From positions 81,756,779 to 81,820,778 of the forward strand of contig CM035808.1 of assembly GCA_020466095.1 (NCBI GenBank): a stretch of 64,000 nucleotides of DNA, given 5' to 3'. This document shows positions 54,552-63,987 of this stretch, in pieces. Below the pieces are notes generated by a model. It saw only the letters and a list, made by a program, of their open reading frames with translations. It was not told the DNA's origin and did no database searches. This DNA comes from Chlorops oryzae. Its lineage: Eukaryota; Arthropoda; Insecta; Diptera; Chloropidae. Position 1 is the stretch's first letter. Every line of letters begins with the position of its first letter. A program made the position numbers and the translations under genes.

Positions 54552-54683
54552 ATGGAGGAACAACGCATTTTAAGCAATGGTGAACTGAAAACTGTTAAAG
54601 TGTCAGATATACAACTAGGATCCCATTTAGAGTACATAGATATTAAAAGCTATAAACAAAATTTCAATATGAATATTATGTAA
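54552..54683 (+). CDS. Small ORF in the Polinton cluster
   Basis: 43 codons, MEEQRILSNGELKTVKVSDI onward, ending TAA at 54681. Intact and well spaced between two larger ORFs, but too short for a family call. Could be a fragment of a longer gene. Confidence 0.35.
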   Translation: MEEQRILSNGELKTVKVSDIQLGSHLEYIDIKSYKQNFNMNIM

Positions 54684-54890
54684 ACCGTAAATAAAGATTA
54701 TTAATATAATTTTCAATAAAAGCTCAACATAAAATCATTTTAAATTAAGTTGACTTTTAGTCGCTTTTGAAGAAGGAGGAAGGAAAAAAAAATGTTTTGG
54801 ATTCAAGAAATAACAAATCGAGAATATTGAATTTGCAGTACTTTTTGGAAATCATTTACTATATCAAATATTGAACCAATAATTCGTGAA

Positions 54891-55208
54891 ATGAGAGTAT
54901 ATTTTACTCCACATAACGGTACTAAGTGTTTACTCTTTAAAATGCACAGAACTGGTTCAAGGCCCGATCATATTCTTGGAAATATATTCACATTTAAAGA
55001 AACTGATCACTGTAAAATTGAAGTGTCCGGTGGAACTATTTGTTTAATTGGTGTTGCATATGATGGAATGTATCAAGCAAAACGTGACTATGCTGGAGTT
55101 AAAGTAGGATGCCCCTTTAGTGATATAGAGAACCTGTCAATAAAGAATCTGCAGCAAGACTCAAATACACAATCAAACCCAGCTGACAAGGATGATCCTA
55201 CATCATAA
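54891..55208 (+). CDS. Polinton-associated hypothetical protein 2
   Basis: 105 codons from MRVYFTPHNGTKCLLFK to a Thr/Ser end. The frame is open upstream to about 54830 with plausible sequence (FWKSFTISNIEPIIRE), so the N-terminus may be truncated or use an earlier start. Beta-rich by eye (CKIEVSGGTICLIGVAYDG). Not recognised; position next to the protease suggests a Polinton gene. Confidence 0.45.
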   Translation: MRVYFTPHNGTKCLLFKMHRTGSRPDHILGNIFTFKETDHCKIEVSGGTICLIGVAYDGMYQAKRDYAGVKVGCPFSDIENLSIKNLQQDSNTQSNPADKDDPTS

Positions 55209-55267
55209 AATATTACAATATTAGCCCACATCATCGTCGTCGACAATAGACCAACAACATTAGTAAC

Positions 55268-55441
55268 ATGCTAACGCAACGCGGAAGAATTCTACTTTTC
55301 TTGAAAAAGCTAAAACGTTACATTACTTCTGAAGAATATAATTTTTTGTTGACTGCGATGCAACGAGCTAAACAAGTGGAACAAGAGCGAGTTATCGAAT
55401 CCTTATATGGAGTAAATTTTCAAAGCTTTCCTTCAAGTTGA
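55268..55441 (+). CDS. Small intact ORF in the Polinton cluster
   Basis: 57 codons, MLTQRGRILLFLKKLKRYI then a charged helical stretch (MQRAKQVEQERVIESLYG) and stop TGA at 55439. Unknown function. Compact size and position fit the short accessory ORFs of Polintons. Confidence 0.4.
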   Translation: MLTQRGRILLFLKKLKRYITSEEYNFLLTAMQRAKQVEQERVIESLYGVNFQSFPSS

Positions 55442-55598
55442 AGCTAATATTATCAAGGATTTTATGGCTGTACTTGTTTTAGTAACAAATTAAGTCTCTG
55501 CAAGACAAACAATCTAATGGTCTATTATAAAAATAAATTGAGAAAAAATAAAATATTTTGTATATTGTTTTTTTAAATTTATTTATTTATTTATTTAT

Positions 55599-55832
55599 TT
55601 ACTTATTATGTGAATAAATAAATTGTAAACGCAAACGACCACAACTATATGAATCGTATTGTTGATGTTGCTTGTAGTTGTAGCTCAAATTTTTCTCACC
55701 AAGATATCTTACAACTTCTTTTGGTGGAGGTAAATTACCAAACTTATCAAAATACTCCTTGAAGTGACCGTTTTTAATATATGCTACCCAGTGCGTTCCT
55801 TCTCCATCTAATGAATCAATGTTGGGTGGCAT
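55599..55832 (-). pseudogene. Polinton adenovirus-type cysteine protease, partial
   Basis: 77 codons on the minus strand. The active-site His is in GEGTHWVAYIKNG, the acidic residue in YFDKFGNLPPPKEVV, and the Cys in YDSYSCGRL: the His-Asp-Cys order of the adenain-like protease family encoded by Polintons. The family usually has GHLCL after the Cys; here it reads GRLRL, so the site is altered. The N-terminal part upstream of 55832 does not match, and a BEL element begins at 55970. Such proteases mature virus-like capsid proteins. Confidence 0.85.
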
Positions 55833-55969
55833 GTCTACTAGTTTGTTTTTGCCTATGGCTTAGGATAGAAACCATATCCTTTTTTATACGGTTTTAAAAA
55901 AGTCAATTTCCAACTGCAACAGTTTTTTGTGGTTTTTTATTTTTTGTCGATACTATGTTCTTAACAAGG

Positions 55970-56627
55970 TGTACAATTCACCCTCGTCGAGGGAGATAGA
56001 GACAACAATAAAAGTGGCAGATACCTTTAGCTTTTCGGGAGACGGTGAAGTCGTTTGATCCAATTCGATGGGATGGACTGAAACAGGCGCGATGTGGTGG
56101 ATTATGGAAGTTGCACGACACGTCTTCGCGGTTAGATTTCGAACAAAAGTTTAGGCTTCTTGCCGGTATATATGTATGATTGAGAAAAAAAAGGGAAAAT
56201 TCACTTATGATTGATATATATGTAATTACGCGATGCGTCTTCGCGTTTAAAATCGCACACAAAAAAAAATAGGCTTCTTGCCGGTATGATAAAGAATGAA
56301 TAAAAAAAAACACTTATAAGTTTATTTATAAAAATTCGAGCGCTGCGGCTTCTTGCCGGACTTAGTTGTAGAGAATACTTTTTTTTGTCACTTTTTTTTC
56401 TTTTAATTTAAATTTGGGTTGGTTTTTTGTTTCGTTTTCGATTGATTTTTTTTGGGAGCCCGGTGGTGAGCGTGTCGATCGAATCCCGTTTCTTTTCGTT
56501 AGTGACCCTCGCTGTCGCTAAAATCGCGGAAGAGCCGAGTTCGTTCTTTCTGTCTGTGAAGTAATGAGTAATTAATTGTCGCCGTGCATTAGTCGGCGTT
56601 TACGCGGCGCGACAGCAACTTTGAACA
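55970..56627 (-). repeat. 3' LTR of the BEL element
   Basis: On the minus strand TGTTCAAAGTTGCTGTCGCG (from 56627) to GGTGAATTGTACA (to 55970), 658 bp. Contains internal repeats: AGGCTTCTTGCCGGTAT at 56153 and 56271, a partial third at 56346, and GTCTTCGCG words before each. Confidence 0.92.
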
Positions 56628-56664
56628 TACTGCCCGCCTTGCGCTACGCAACAATTTTTCCTGC

Positions 56665-57396
56665 TTACCTCTCGCGGCTGAGCAGAAACTCCCGAACTTC
56701 GCTGATCACCTCCCTTATAACAGCCTGCTCTGCCTCGGGGGGTTCATATCGGTCTCGGCTCGCCGGTGACGATAAGGCGGTGGATCCCCGGGAGGATGGC
56801 GCGAAGCAAACCCGGAAACTCCGACGGGACATGCTGAGCGGACGGTGGCGATCTCGTGGCGGCGACGGGCTGTTTCTGCCGGTGGCCCGTGAAGCCCCCG
56901 CTTGGTTGACTGATCGCGTCGGCGGCGGAGTTGGGCGTCGGCTTCTCTGGGGACACGAGCTACGGCGACGTGGTCGGGACTGGTGGCGGCGGGCCGATGG
57001 GCTGCGCCGGCGTGGCGGAGAACTTCGATGTCGAGGCGAGTGATCGCGTCGAGATGGCCGTCCTTGACGTCGGCTGGGCCGTCTTCGGCGCACGGGCAGT
57101 GGAATGAGCTCCGGCGGCTCTGTTGGGGGGCGCCACGGACCGGCACTCAGCGCTCGGGGCCGATGTTGCTGTTGATGGAGCAGCGGGTGGTGATCCTCTC
57201 CGCAATGCTTGCACCGTCGCGGCCACCAACAATCCCTCCGAAGGTGCGTCGGCGCCATGCAGGACAGGCAGCACTTGTGGACCTGCACCGTCCGCAAGCG
57301 CAGCTCGGCCGGTAAGCTTCGGAAGCGGCCGCAGTCCTCCAGATGGTGCCGGCGGGCGCCGACCGGGCATATCGGGCAGATCGGGAGCTGATTCAT
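56665..57396 (-). CDS. Third ORF after pol: zinc-finger, Arg-rich protein
   Basis: From MNQLPICPICPVG (ATG at 57396), 243 residues ending VREFLLSRER. The frame is open to 57450, but a polypyrimidine-AG (CTTCTGTACCTTTCAG, AG at 57406-57407) lies just before this ATG, as for a spliced mRNA. Residues 6-75 form three Cys/His groups: CPICPVGARRHHLEDC, CLSCMAPTHLRRDC and CKHCGEDHHPLLH. The element's own Gag has CALCNGNHRLRQC, CLNCLAANHLKAQC and CAKCKKLHHTLLH in the same order and spacing. The rest is rich in Arg, Ser and Pro (RS-like). There is no signal peptide or membrane segment, so it is not an envelope. The same tail survives in the deleted BEL copy. Confidence 0.8.
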   Translation of the reverse strand: MNQLPICPICPVGARRHHLEDCGRFRSLPAELRLRTVQVHKCCLSCMAPTHLRRDCWWPRRCKHCGEDHHPLLHQQQHRPRALSAGPWRPPTEPPELIPLPVRRRRPSRRQGRPSRRDHSPRHRSSPPRRRSPSARRHQSRPRRRSSCPQRSRRPTPPPTRSVNQAGASRATGRNSPSPPRDRHRPLSMSRRSFRVCFAPSSRGSTALSSPASRDRYEPPEAEQAVIREVISEVREFLLSRER

Positions 57397-57505
57397 GTTG
57401 TCCGGCTGAAAGGTACAGAAGGTGTAAATGCAAAGATAGATTTTGGGCATGGAAGAAGGGGGAAGGGGAGGTGTTTGCGAATGGGGAGGAGCTAGTCATA
57501 ACTCT

Positions 57506-60500
57506 TCAGATAATTCGACTGGCAAGAGGCAAAGTTTGGTAACTGGCCGTGTCATGGTGCCAAATTGTGTTTTTCACGTCAACAATGCGTACGAGACCAT
57601 CGTCTCCGGGATGTATTTCGACAATTCTTCCCTTTCGCCACTCGAATGGAGGTAACTGATTATCCATTATGACGACGAAATCCCCGATCTTGAGATTGGG
57701 TTGTGGGATCTTCCATTTATCTCGTTTATGCAGGTTAAGAAGATATTCCGTTTTCCATCGTTGAGCGAAGCGGTGATAGAGAATCTTCGCCCGTTCCCAT
57801 CGTGTGGTGAGTGGCAATTCGGCTTGCAATTCCTCGGGCCATGCTGTCAGTGGGGCTCCTCGCAGAAAATGCCCCGGTGTCAATGCTAACAAATCGTCCG
57901 GATCTTCCGACATCGGGGTGAGCGGACGTGAGTTGAGGACTCCCTCGATGCGCGCCAATAGCGTGGTGAACTCTTCAAACGAGAATTTATGGGGGCCGGC
58001 TACCTTCACAAAATGCGTTTTAAAGCTCTTAACGGCGGCCTCCCACAATCCACCCATATGGGGAGCGTGAGGGGGAATCAAATGCCACTCGAAGCCTTGG
58101 ATGGAGTATTTTTGCTGAAGATCATCCGCGGCTCTGGAGAGAAATTGTGTGAACTCAGCATCCAAATTATTTTTCGCACCGATGAAATTGCGACCGTTGT
58201 CCGAGAAAATTCGTCTGGGTAATCCACGTCGTCCGACAAAGCGGTCGAAAGCGGCTCGAAAAGCCGCGGTTGAGATTTCTGAACAAAGTTCCAAATGAAT
58301 AGCTTTGGTGGCGAAGCACACAAAAACGCAGACGTATCCCTTAAGGAATGGAGCTGTACGGACGGCGGAGCTTTTAATGTCGAACGGACCAGCGAAGTCC
58401 ACTCCAGTGTGTGTAAATGGAAGCGATAAAGTGGCTCTTTCTGCTGGCAATGCGGCCATCATCTGGGTTCTCAAGCGTTGTTTGTGGATCGCGCATGTGT
58501 GATAGCGGCTGATGCAGCTCTTAATCTTCCGTTTCAGACGCGGGACGTAGAACTGGTGGCGTACCATGCGATACATGAGTTGAGCACCTCCATGCAGCAG
58601 CATTTTATGCATGAAGTCCAGATACAAACGACAGAATCGTGACGCGGCCGGCAAAATGATGGGATATTTTTCATCTGTAGTCAGATCGGCGTTGATCAGG
58701 CGACCGTTCACTCGCAAGAGTCCATCGTCATCCAGCATGGGGTTCAGCGTCAATAATTCGCTCTTCTTTCCGATCGGTTTACCTTCACTTAGCTCCAGAT
58801 ATTCGAGTGGATAGTGCATCGTTTGCGACATTAAGATGAGCCGGTTGCGTGCGATATGCATTTCGTCTTGTGAGAGGATGAGTGTCGTTGGACTTGGCGC
58901 CAGCTCTTTGCGGGCTTGCTTGCAGAATCGCAACATGTACGCGGTGACTCGCAACGCTCTATCGTATGAGGAAAATCGCGCTAGCAGCTCATCATTCTCG
59001 ACGGTGATCGTAAACACAGTCGTTTTGCGTTCTTCGATGATTGGGGCCGTTGGTGCTTCACTTTGCGGCCATTCATCTGCCAATCTCGATAGCCATGGTG
59101 GTCCCTTCCACCAAAGCAGATTCCCGTGTAAGTCCTGAGCCAAGGCTCCTCGTGTCCCCAAGTCGGCCGGATTATCCTTTGATCGTACGTGGCGCCATGG
59201 TGAATTGCCTACATTGGTCACAATTTGCGAGATTCGGTTGGCTACGTACGTTTTCCACGCGTTGGCCGGCCGTTTCAGCCATGCGATCACGATGGAACTG
59301 TCCGTCCATAGAAAGGTTTCATGTTGATGGATGCGCAGTTGACCAGTGATATTTTTTATCAATTTAGAAAGTAGCACGGCGGCGCACAATTCGAGCCGGG
59401 GTAGACTGACTGTTTGAAGCGGAGCCACCTTCGACTTGGAAGTAAGCAAGTGAACATGGATGTAGCCGCGATGTTCCACTCGCACGTAGATGGCGGCACA
59501 GTATGCTCGTTCGGACGCGTCACAAAATCCGTGGAGTTGGACCTCCGATTCTGGTTCATATTGCAGCCATCGCGGGATCTGAATCTGCTCAATAAATGGC
59601 AGATCCGACACAAATGCATGCCAACGTCCTAGCGCTTCATTGGTGACTCGTTCATCCCACGCGGTGCCCTCCAACCACAATTGCTGCATCAGGACCTTAG
59701 CTCGAATGATGATCGGAGTGAGCCATCCTGCCGGATCAAAAAGTTTCGCGATATCGGATAGAATTTGCCTCTTGGTGGTGGAGGCGGTGGCGGATTGAGC
59801 ACTTAGCTTGTAAGAAAAGCAATCAGTTATTGCGTTCCAGCGGATGCCTAACATTTTTGCGTCGCTTGCCGATTTAAATTTCAGGAACTCTGCGTCCAAG
59901 AGATGTGAAGGCGCGGCATCTTCCAGTAATTTCGAATTATTGGCTGTCAGTTTCCGCAGCGGAAATCCTGCGGAACTGAGCGTGCGGATAAGTTGCGATT
60001 TTGCCTGGCAGGCGTCTTCCAGTGAGTGTCCTCCAGCCAATACGTCGTCGACGTAGGTTTCTTGCCGTAGTATCGCGGCAGCTCGCGGGGCCTCCTGTTC
60101 AGCGTCACTGGCTAGCTGATGAAGCGTCCGTATTGCTAAAAAGGGCGCACAATTCACGCCGAAAGTTACCGTTTTCAACTCGTAGTCGCGAACGGGAGCA
60201 TCGACAGTTTCTCGAAAGACGATGCGCTGGAACGGTCGATCGTCGTCGTGGACCATGATCTGACGGTACATCTTCTCAATATCGCCATTGAAAACGAATC
60301 GATAGGTGCGCCAATTCAACAATAAGATGACCAAATCCGTTTGCAGCCCCGGTCCGGTATGGAGGACGTCATTGAGGGATAACGTGGATGTTGTTCTCTG
60401 CGACGCGTTGAAAACGACCCGCACCTTGGTTGTCGTGCTCTCAGGCTTCAGCACTGCATGATGTGGAAGGTAGAATGAGAAGAAATTATTATCCTTAGAA

Positions 60501-62758
60501 ATTTCGGAGGCGGAGCATCTCTCCATGTGTCCGCACTTGAGATACTCGAGCAACACGGCGTTGTATGTGTCACGCATGAGTGGCTGCCGTGCGAGCCGTT
60601 GCTCTAAATTCCGGTATTGGTTAAGCGCTCCAAATCGAGAGGCACCTAGACGCACAGTGAATTTGGAAAATTCGCTTTTAAACGGCAGACGCACGACATA
60701 GCGGCCAGTTTCGTGGCGATAGGTCGTTTGAGCATATAGCTCCTCACAATAAGCATCCTCCGGCGGAGGCTGCGGATGGTTGGGAACTTCTTCCTGTTCC
60801 CAAAAGGATTTTAACAGCTCGTGGAGCCGTTCATGGTGATCTCCGGCGGAGACGGTGGTGGTGAAGGTGTGGACATTTTCATCGGCGATGGGTCCACTTA
60901 AGTACCAGCCGAAAACTGAGTTTTGTGCAAGCAGACTTCCACTAATATTTATGCGCATGCCGGCCAATACGATCTTTGGCAAAAGATCAGATCCAATAAT
61001 CATATCGATGCGGTTGGGCGACAAGAAGTTTGGATCAGCTAAATCGAGCGACTCTACATCCTTCAAATTGATATTCGAGATTTTCGATGACGGTAGCCAA
61101 TTTGTCAGTTTCGGCAGCACGATGGCATTGATGTTTTCGGCGAAGTCAGAGCGGGGCGATGCAAGCGTGAGTGCGCACTCTCTTTTTGCGATTTGGGTTT
61201 GCTGCCCGCCCATGCCAGATATATTACAAGTCATCGCGTATGCAGGCAAATCTAGTTGGAGTTGAATCCGTTCCGTTATGAATGTTCGCTGTGAGCCTTG
61301 ATCCAAGAGTGCCCGCACCAGAAATCGTTCTCCTTGATGTACAGTATGGGCTAAAGCCGTCGGCAATAGCACTTGATGTTGGCTGGTGGCCACATGCGCA
61401 TGTGCATTAGAAGTAGCACCACTGTTAGCTGCCACAGTGGTCATCATCTTCGTCTGTTGTGCGGAAGCCTGCACGGATTGGCTCGTCGTCGACGGGCCGG
61501 ACACCTGGTTAGACTGAAAAGATGAAACCGAATTATTCTGGGCTGAGCTTGAGTTAGGAAAATGGAGCAGGGTATGGTGGAGCTTCTTGCATTTCGCACA
61601 GCGGAATGTGCTGGGGCACTGGGCCTTCAGGTGATTGGCAGCAAGGCAGTTGAGACATCTGTTATGCTTCGAGATGAATTGGATTCGGTCGTCGACCGAG
61701 AGTCCCAGGAACGTGTCACATTGTCGCAGTCGATGATTGCCATTACATAATGCGCAAGAAACCTTATATTTTCCCTCGGTATGGAACACATTGGCCGAAG
61801 GAGTCACTGGGCTAGAGGAGAGAACGGGGGCTTTCACTTTGGTGAAGCTGGCGAGGCGTTCAACGACCTCGAAACGGTTGCTGAGAAACGTGTTCATCTG
61901 CTCCCATGTTGGCAACTCTCGATGCGTCGAAAGTGACTGCTCCCAATGGGCGATCGTGGTAGCTGGCAGTCGGCTGGAACAGAAATGGACTAACATCGCG
62001 CCCCAGAAATCGGTAACACCTTGACTCTTCATCATCGCAATGCAATCGTTGACGGTGTTTTGGATCTTCAGAATTCCTTCACTAGTTTCTTCTTCAATTG
62101 CTGGCAGATCAAACAGTGTTTTCAGCTGATGGTCGATTAGGATGCGCTTGTTTTCGTAGCGCGCTTTGAGAGCCCTCCACGCCGGCGTAAAATTGGTCCC
62201 AACGAGCGGGTATCCTTGCACAATGGCCCCGGCGGGGCCTGTTGTCTTATTTCGGAGATGGAACAATTTTTGTACGGGTGGACATCGGTGATTGTTCACG
62301 TACACGGCAGTGAACATGTCGCGGAACGCTGGCCATTCGTTGTATCCACCAGAAAAGGTCATGACATCACACGGGGGCACCCTTATATAGTCATCAGATT
62401 CCAGTTGATCGATTTGGTGCGGCGCATGGGTGCTGGATAATGGCAGCGTCTCGATGCTCATTAGCTTTATCATTTCTTGTAGATGTGCCTTGGTCTGGAG
62501 GTACGTATTCCGACAGTGCGTTAGGGTGGATTGGAGCGTTGCATACGCTTCGGCATTCGCTTCGGCATTCGCTCCTTCAGCTGATCGAGCCACTTGGAAG
62601 GCATTCTTGGCAGTCCGCCAATAAGAATCGATTTCTTCTATCTTGAAGTGCAGCAGAGAGTCAGTTTGATTCGCCGCATCACCGCTGGATAAATCCTTGC
62701 ATACCTGCACTAGATCTTCGGCAGCTTCTATAAAACTGGGGGCGCCATTATAACGGAA
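57506..62758 (-). CDS. pol: BEL/Pao Gag-Pol polyprotein
   Basis: About 1750 codons, uninterrupted. Order (counted from 62710): Gag capsid core (TFSGGYNEWPAFRDMF, about 120), zinc fingers (about 318-385), aspartic protease (LLDQGSQRTFITERIQ, about 470), reverse transcriptase with YVDD (about 885; FGVNCAPFLAI), RNase H (HGFCDASERAYCAAIY, about 1060; WTDSS), integrase with DFAGPF, FSDNGRNF (about 1500) and GGLWEAAVKSFK. Typical BEL single-frame arrangement. Oddity: the frame opens after a stop at 62759 with no in-frame ATG before the conserved Gag start (FRYNGAPSFIEAAEDL), while the related copy has one there. The first in-frame ATG is about 80 codons inside. Initiation must be non-AUG, spliced, or lost. 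Confidence 0.93.
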   Translation of the reverse strand, partial: FRYNGAPSFIEAAEDLVQVCKDLSSGDAANQTDSLLHFKIEEIDSYWRTAKNAFQVARSAEGANAEANAEAYATLQSTLTHCRNTYLQTKAHLQEMIKLMSIETLPLSSTHAPHQIDQLESDDYIRVPPCDVMTFSGGYNEWPAFRDMFTAVYVNNHRCPPVQKLFHLRNKTTGPAGAIVQGYPLVGTNFTPAWRALKARYENKRILIDHQLKTLFDLPAIEEETSEGILKIQNTVNDCIAMMKSQGVTDFWGAMLVHFCSSRLPATTIAHWEQSLSTHRELPTWEQMNTFLSNRFEVVERLASFTKVKAPVLSSSPVTPSANVFHTEGKYKVSCALCNGNHRLRQCDTFLGLSVDDRIQFISKHNRCLNCLAANHLKAQCPSTFRCAKCKKLHHTLLHFPNSSSAQNNSVSSFQSNQVSGPSTTSQSVQASAQQTKMMTTVAANSGATSNAHAHVATSQHQVLLPTALAHTVHQGERFLVRALLDQGSQRTFITERIQLQLDLPAYAMTCNISGMGGQQTQIAKRECALTLASPRSDFAENINAIVLPKLTNWLPSSKISNINLKDVESLDLADPNFLSPNRIDMIIGSDLLPKIVLAGMRINISGSLLAQNSVFGWYLSGPIADENVHTFTTTVSAGDHHERLHELLKSFWEQEEVPNHPQPPPEDAYCEELYAQTTYRHETGRYVVRLPFKSEFSKFTVRLGASRFGALNQYRNLEQRLARQPLMRDTYNAVLLEYLKCGHMERCSASEISKDNNFFSFYLPHHAVLKPESTTTKVRVVFNASQRTTSTLSLNDVLHTGPGLQTDLVILLLNWRTYRFVFNGDIEKMYRQIMVHDDDRPFQRIVFRETVDAPVRDYELKTVTFGVNCAPFLAIRTLHQLASDAEQEAPRAAAILRQETYVDDVLAGGHSLEDACQAKSQLIRTLSSAGFPLRKLTANNSKLLEDAAPSHLLDAEFLKFKSASDAKMLGIRWNAITDCFSYKLSAQSATASTTKRQILSDIAKLFDPAGWLTPIIIRAKVLMQQLWLEGTAWDERVTNEALGRWHAFVSDLPFIEQIQIPRWLQYEPESEVQLHGFCDASERAYCAAIYVRVEHRGYIHVHLLTSKSKVAPLQTVSLPRLELCAAVLLSKLIKNITGQLRIHQHETFLWTDSSIVIAWLKRPANAWKTYVANRISQIVTNVGNSPWRHVRSKDNPADLGTRGALAQDLHGNLLWWKGPPWLSRLADEWPQSEAPTAPIIEERKTTVFTITVENDELLARFSSYDRALRVTAYMLRFCKQARKELAPSPTTLILSQDEMHIARNRLILMSQTMHYPLEYLELSEGKPIGKKSELLTLNPMLDDDGLLRVNGRLINADLTTDEKYPIILPAASRFCRLYLDFMHKMLLHGGAQLMYRMVRHQFYVPRLKRKIKSCISRYHTCAIHKQRLRTQMMAALPAERATLSLPFTHTGVDFAGPFDIKSSAVRTAPFLKGYVCVFVCFATKAIHLELCSEISTAAFRAAFDRFVGRRGLPRRIFSDNGRNFIGAKNNLDAEFTQFLSRAADDLQQKYSIQGFEWHLIPPHAPHMGGLWEAAVKSFKTHFVKVAGPHKFSFEEFTTLLARIEGVLNSRPLTPMSEDPDDLLALTPGHFLRGAPLTAWPEELQAELPLTTRWERAKILYHRFAQRWKTEYLLNLHKRDKWKIPQPNLKIGDFVVIMDNQLPPFEWRKGRIVEIHPGDDGLVRIVDVKNTIWHHDTASYQTLPLASRII

Positions 62759-63969
62759 TTAATTTAACGAAAAGGGGAGAAATGTGGCTGGGAAATCGCC
62801 TGACTACACAGGATTATTTATATTTATTTATTGACTAATATGCAACCGTGGCAGCGAATATTCAATATTCCTGCGTTGCGATATAAATTTTCTGAAATCC
62901 CGTAAAATTCGATAGCTAGGGTCGACCAATGCCGGTTGTAGCGCCTCCAAGAATTTCGATAAGGCTCGGTGAATATTGGAGTACTTACAGGTTTGCTCGG
63001 CGTGAATTAGGCGACCACTGCTATGGGTAGCGTATTTGCGGGAGTGGGTTTATCAATTGTTTTCGACTCCAATTGAATTCCATAAACCAAACGGGAGAAA
63101 AATACTCAGCAGGGACACCGATGCGACCAGTGCTGGTTGTAGCGTACTAGCCGAAAAGGTTGGAGAAATATTTGTCGTCTTCAACTGAATTCTTTGAAAA
63201 ATTATAATATAAATTAAAGCGCACAAACCATAATAAGAACGACCAATGCCGGTCGTAGCGTATCGGAATAAAACAAGACCTCCTTTATTCGCAACACCTC
63301 ACCTACAACCCCAATTGAAATAAAACACAAGTAGCAAAAATTTATTAAAGATTAAACGCAACACGAATAGCGAATCTTCGTCAATGGCAAAAATAAACCA
63401 CTAGACTCGACCAAAGCAAGCTGACTTCGAGCTTAGGTATGTATGTATGTCTCGTCGCTTGTTTGTCTCTTCGATGCTCAACGCAATCAACCCTTTATTG
63501 CGTCCAGCGAACACGTAAGTATGTACGTCCGTGTGTGTATGAAATGATTATATACGACTTGTCTTAGTCAAAGCACCGAATGCAACAGCCAACAACAACA
63601 ACTACCGCTCACTGATCGAGTGACTCGCTGTCTACTAGACTCAGCGACGAAACGTCGCAATGACAAACAGACGGTTTGGCGCCGGTAGCTTATTGTTGTT
63701 GTTGCTCAATTTTCGCAGCCAAATTTATTCTTTTTGGTTGCTCTTTTTGTTCTTCGAACTAGCATTCAGGTACGCGCGAATGCTAGCTTAGAGGAGGGAG
63801 GGGGAAAAAGGTCGGTCCACCAGCTTGGCGCGTGATTATGCACTTGTGGTTTTGTAGTGCGGGAATGACATCTGAAGGGCACTCGAATTCCCCTGCACGT
63901 GGCCGGCGTGGACTGATCTTTCCCAACCCTTCCTCTGAAAAATGGTCCACCAGAGTCTGATTCCAGACT
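62759..63969 (-). other. BEL leader region
   Basis: 1.2 kb untranslated region between PBS and gag. A motif CGACCAATGCCGGTTGTAGCG (plus-strand reading) recurs at 62923, 63124 and 63240 with small changes. No conserved ORF. Confidence 0.65.
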
Positions 63970-63987
63970 CCTGGCAGGATCGCCAAA
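63970..63987 (-). promoter_or_regulatory. Primer binding site of the BEL element
   Basis: On the minus strand TTTGGCGATCCTGCCAGG follows the 5' LTR end, identical to the PBS at 21325-21342. Confidence 0.88.

Noticed and set aside
56576..57542. Long plus-strand open frames opposite the BEL third ORF
   Set aside because: GC-rich, Arg-rich shadow frames with no family likeness; the minus-strand frame has zinc-finger motifs and a conserved tail.
57701..62646. Numerous plus-strand open frames opposite BEL gag-pol
   Set aside because: All are antisense to a 1.7-k-codon frame with full catalytic motifs.
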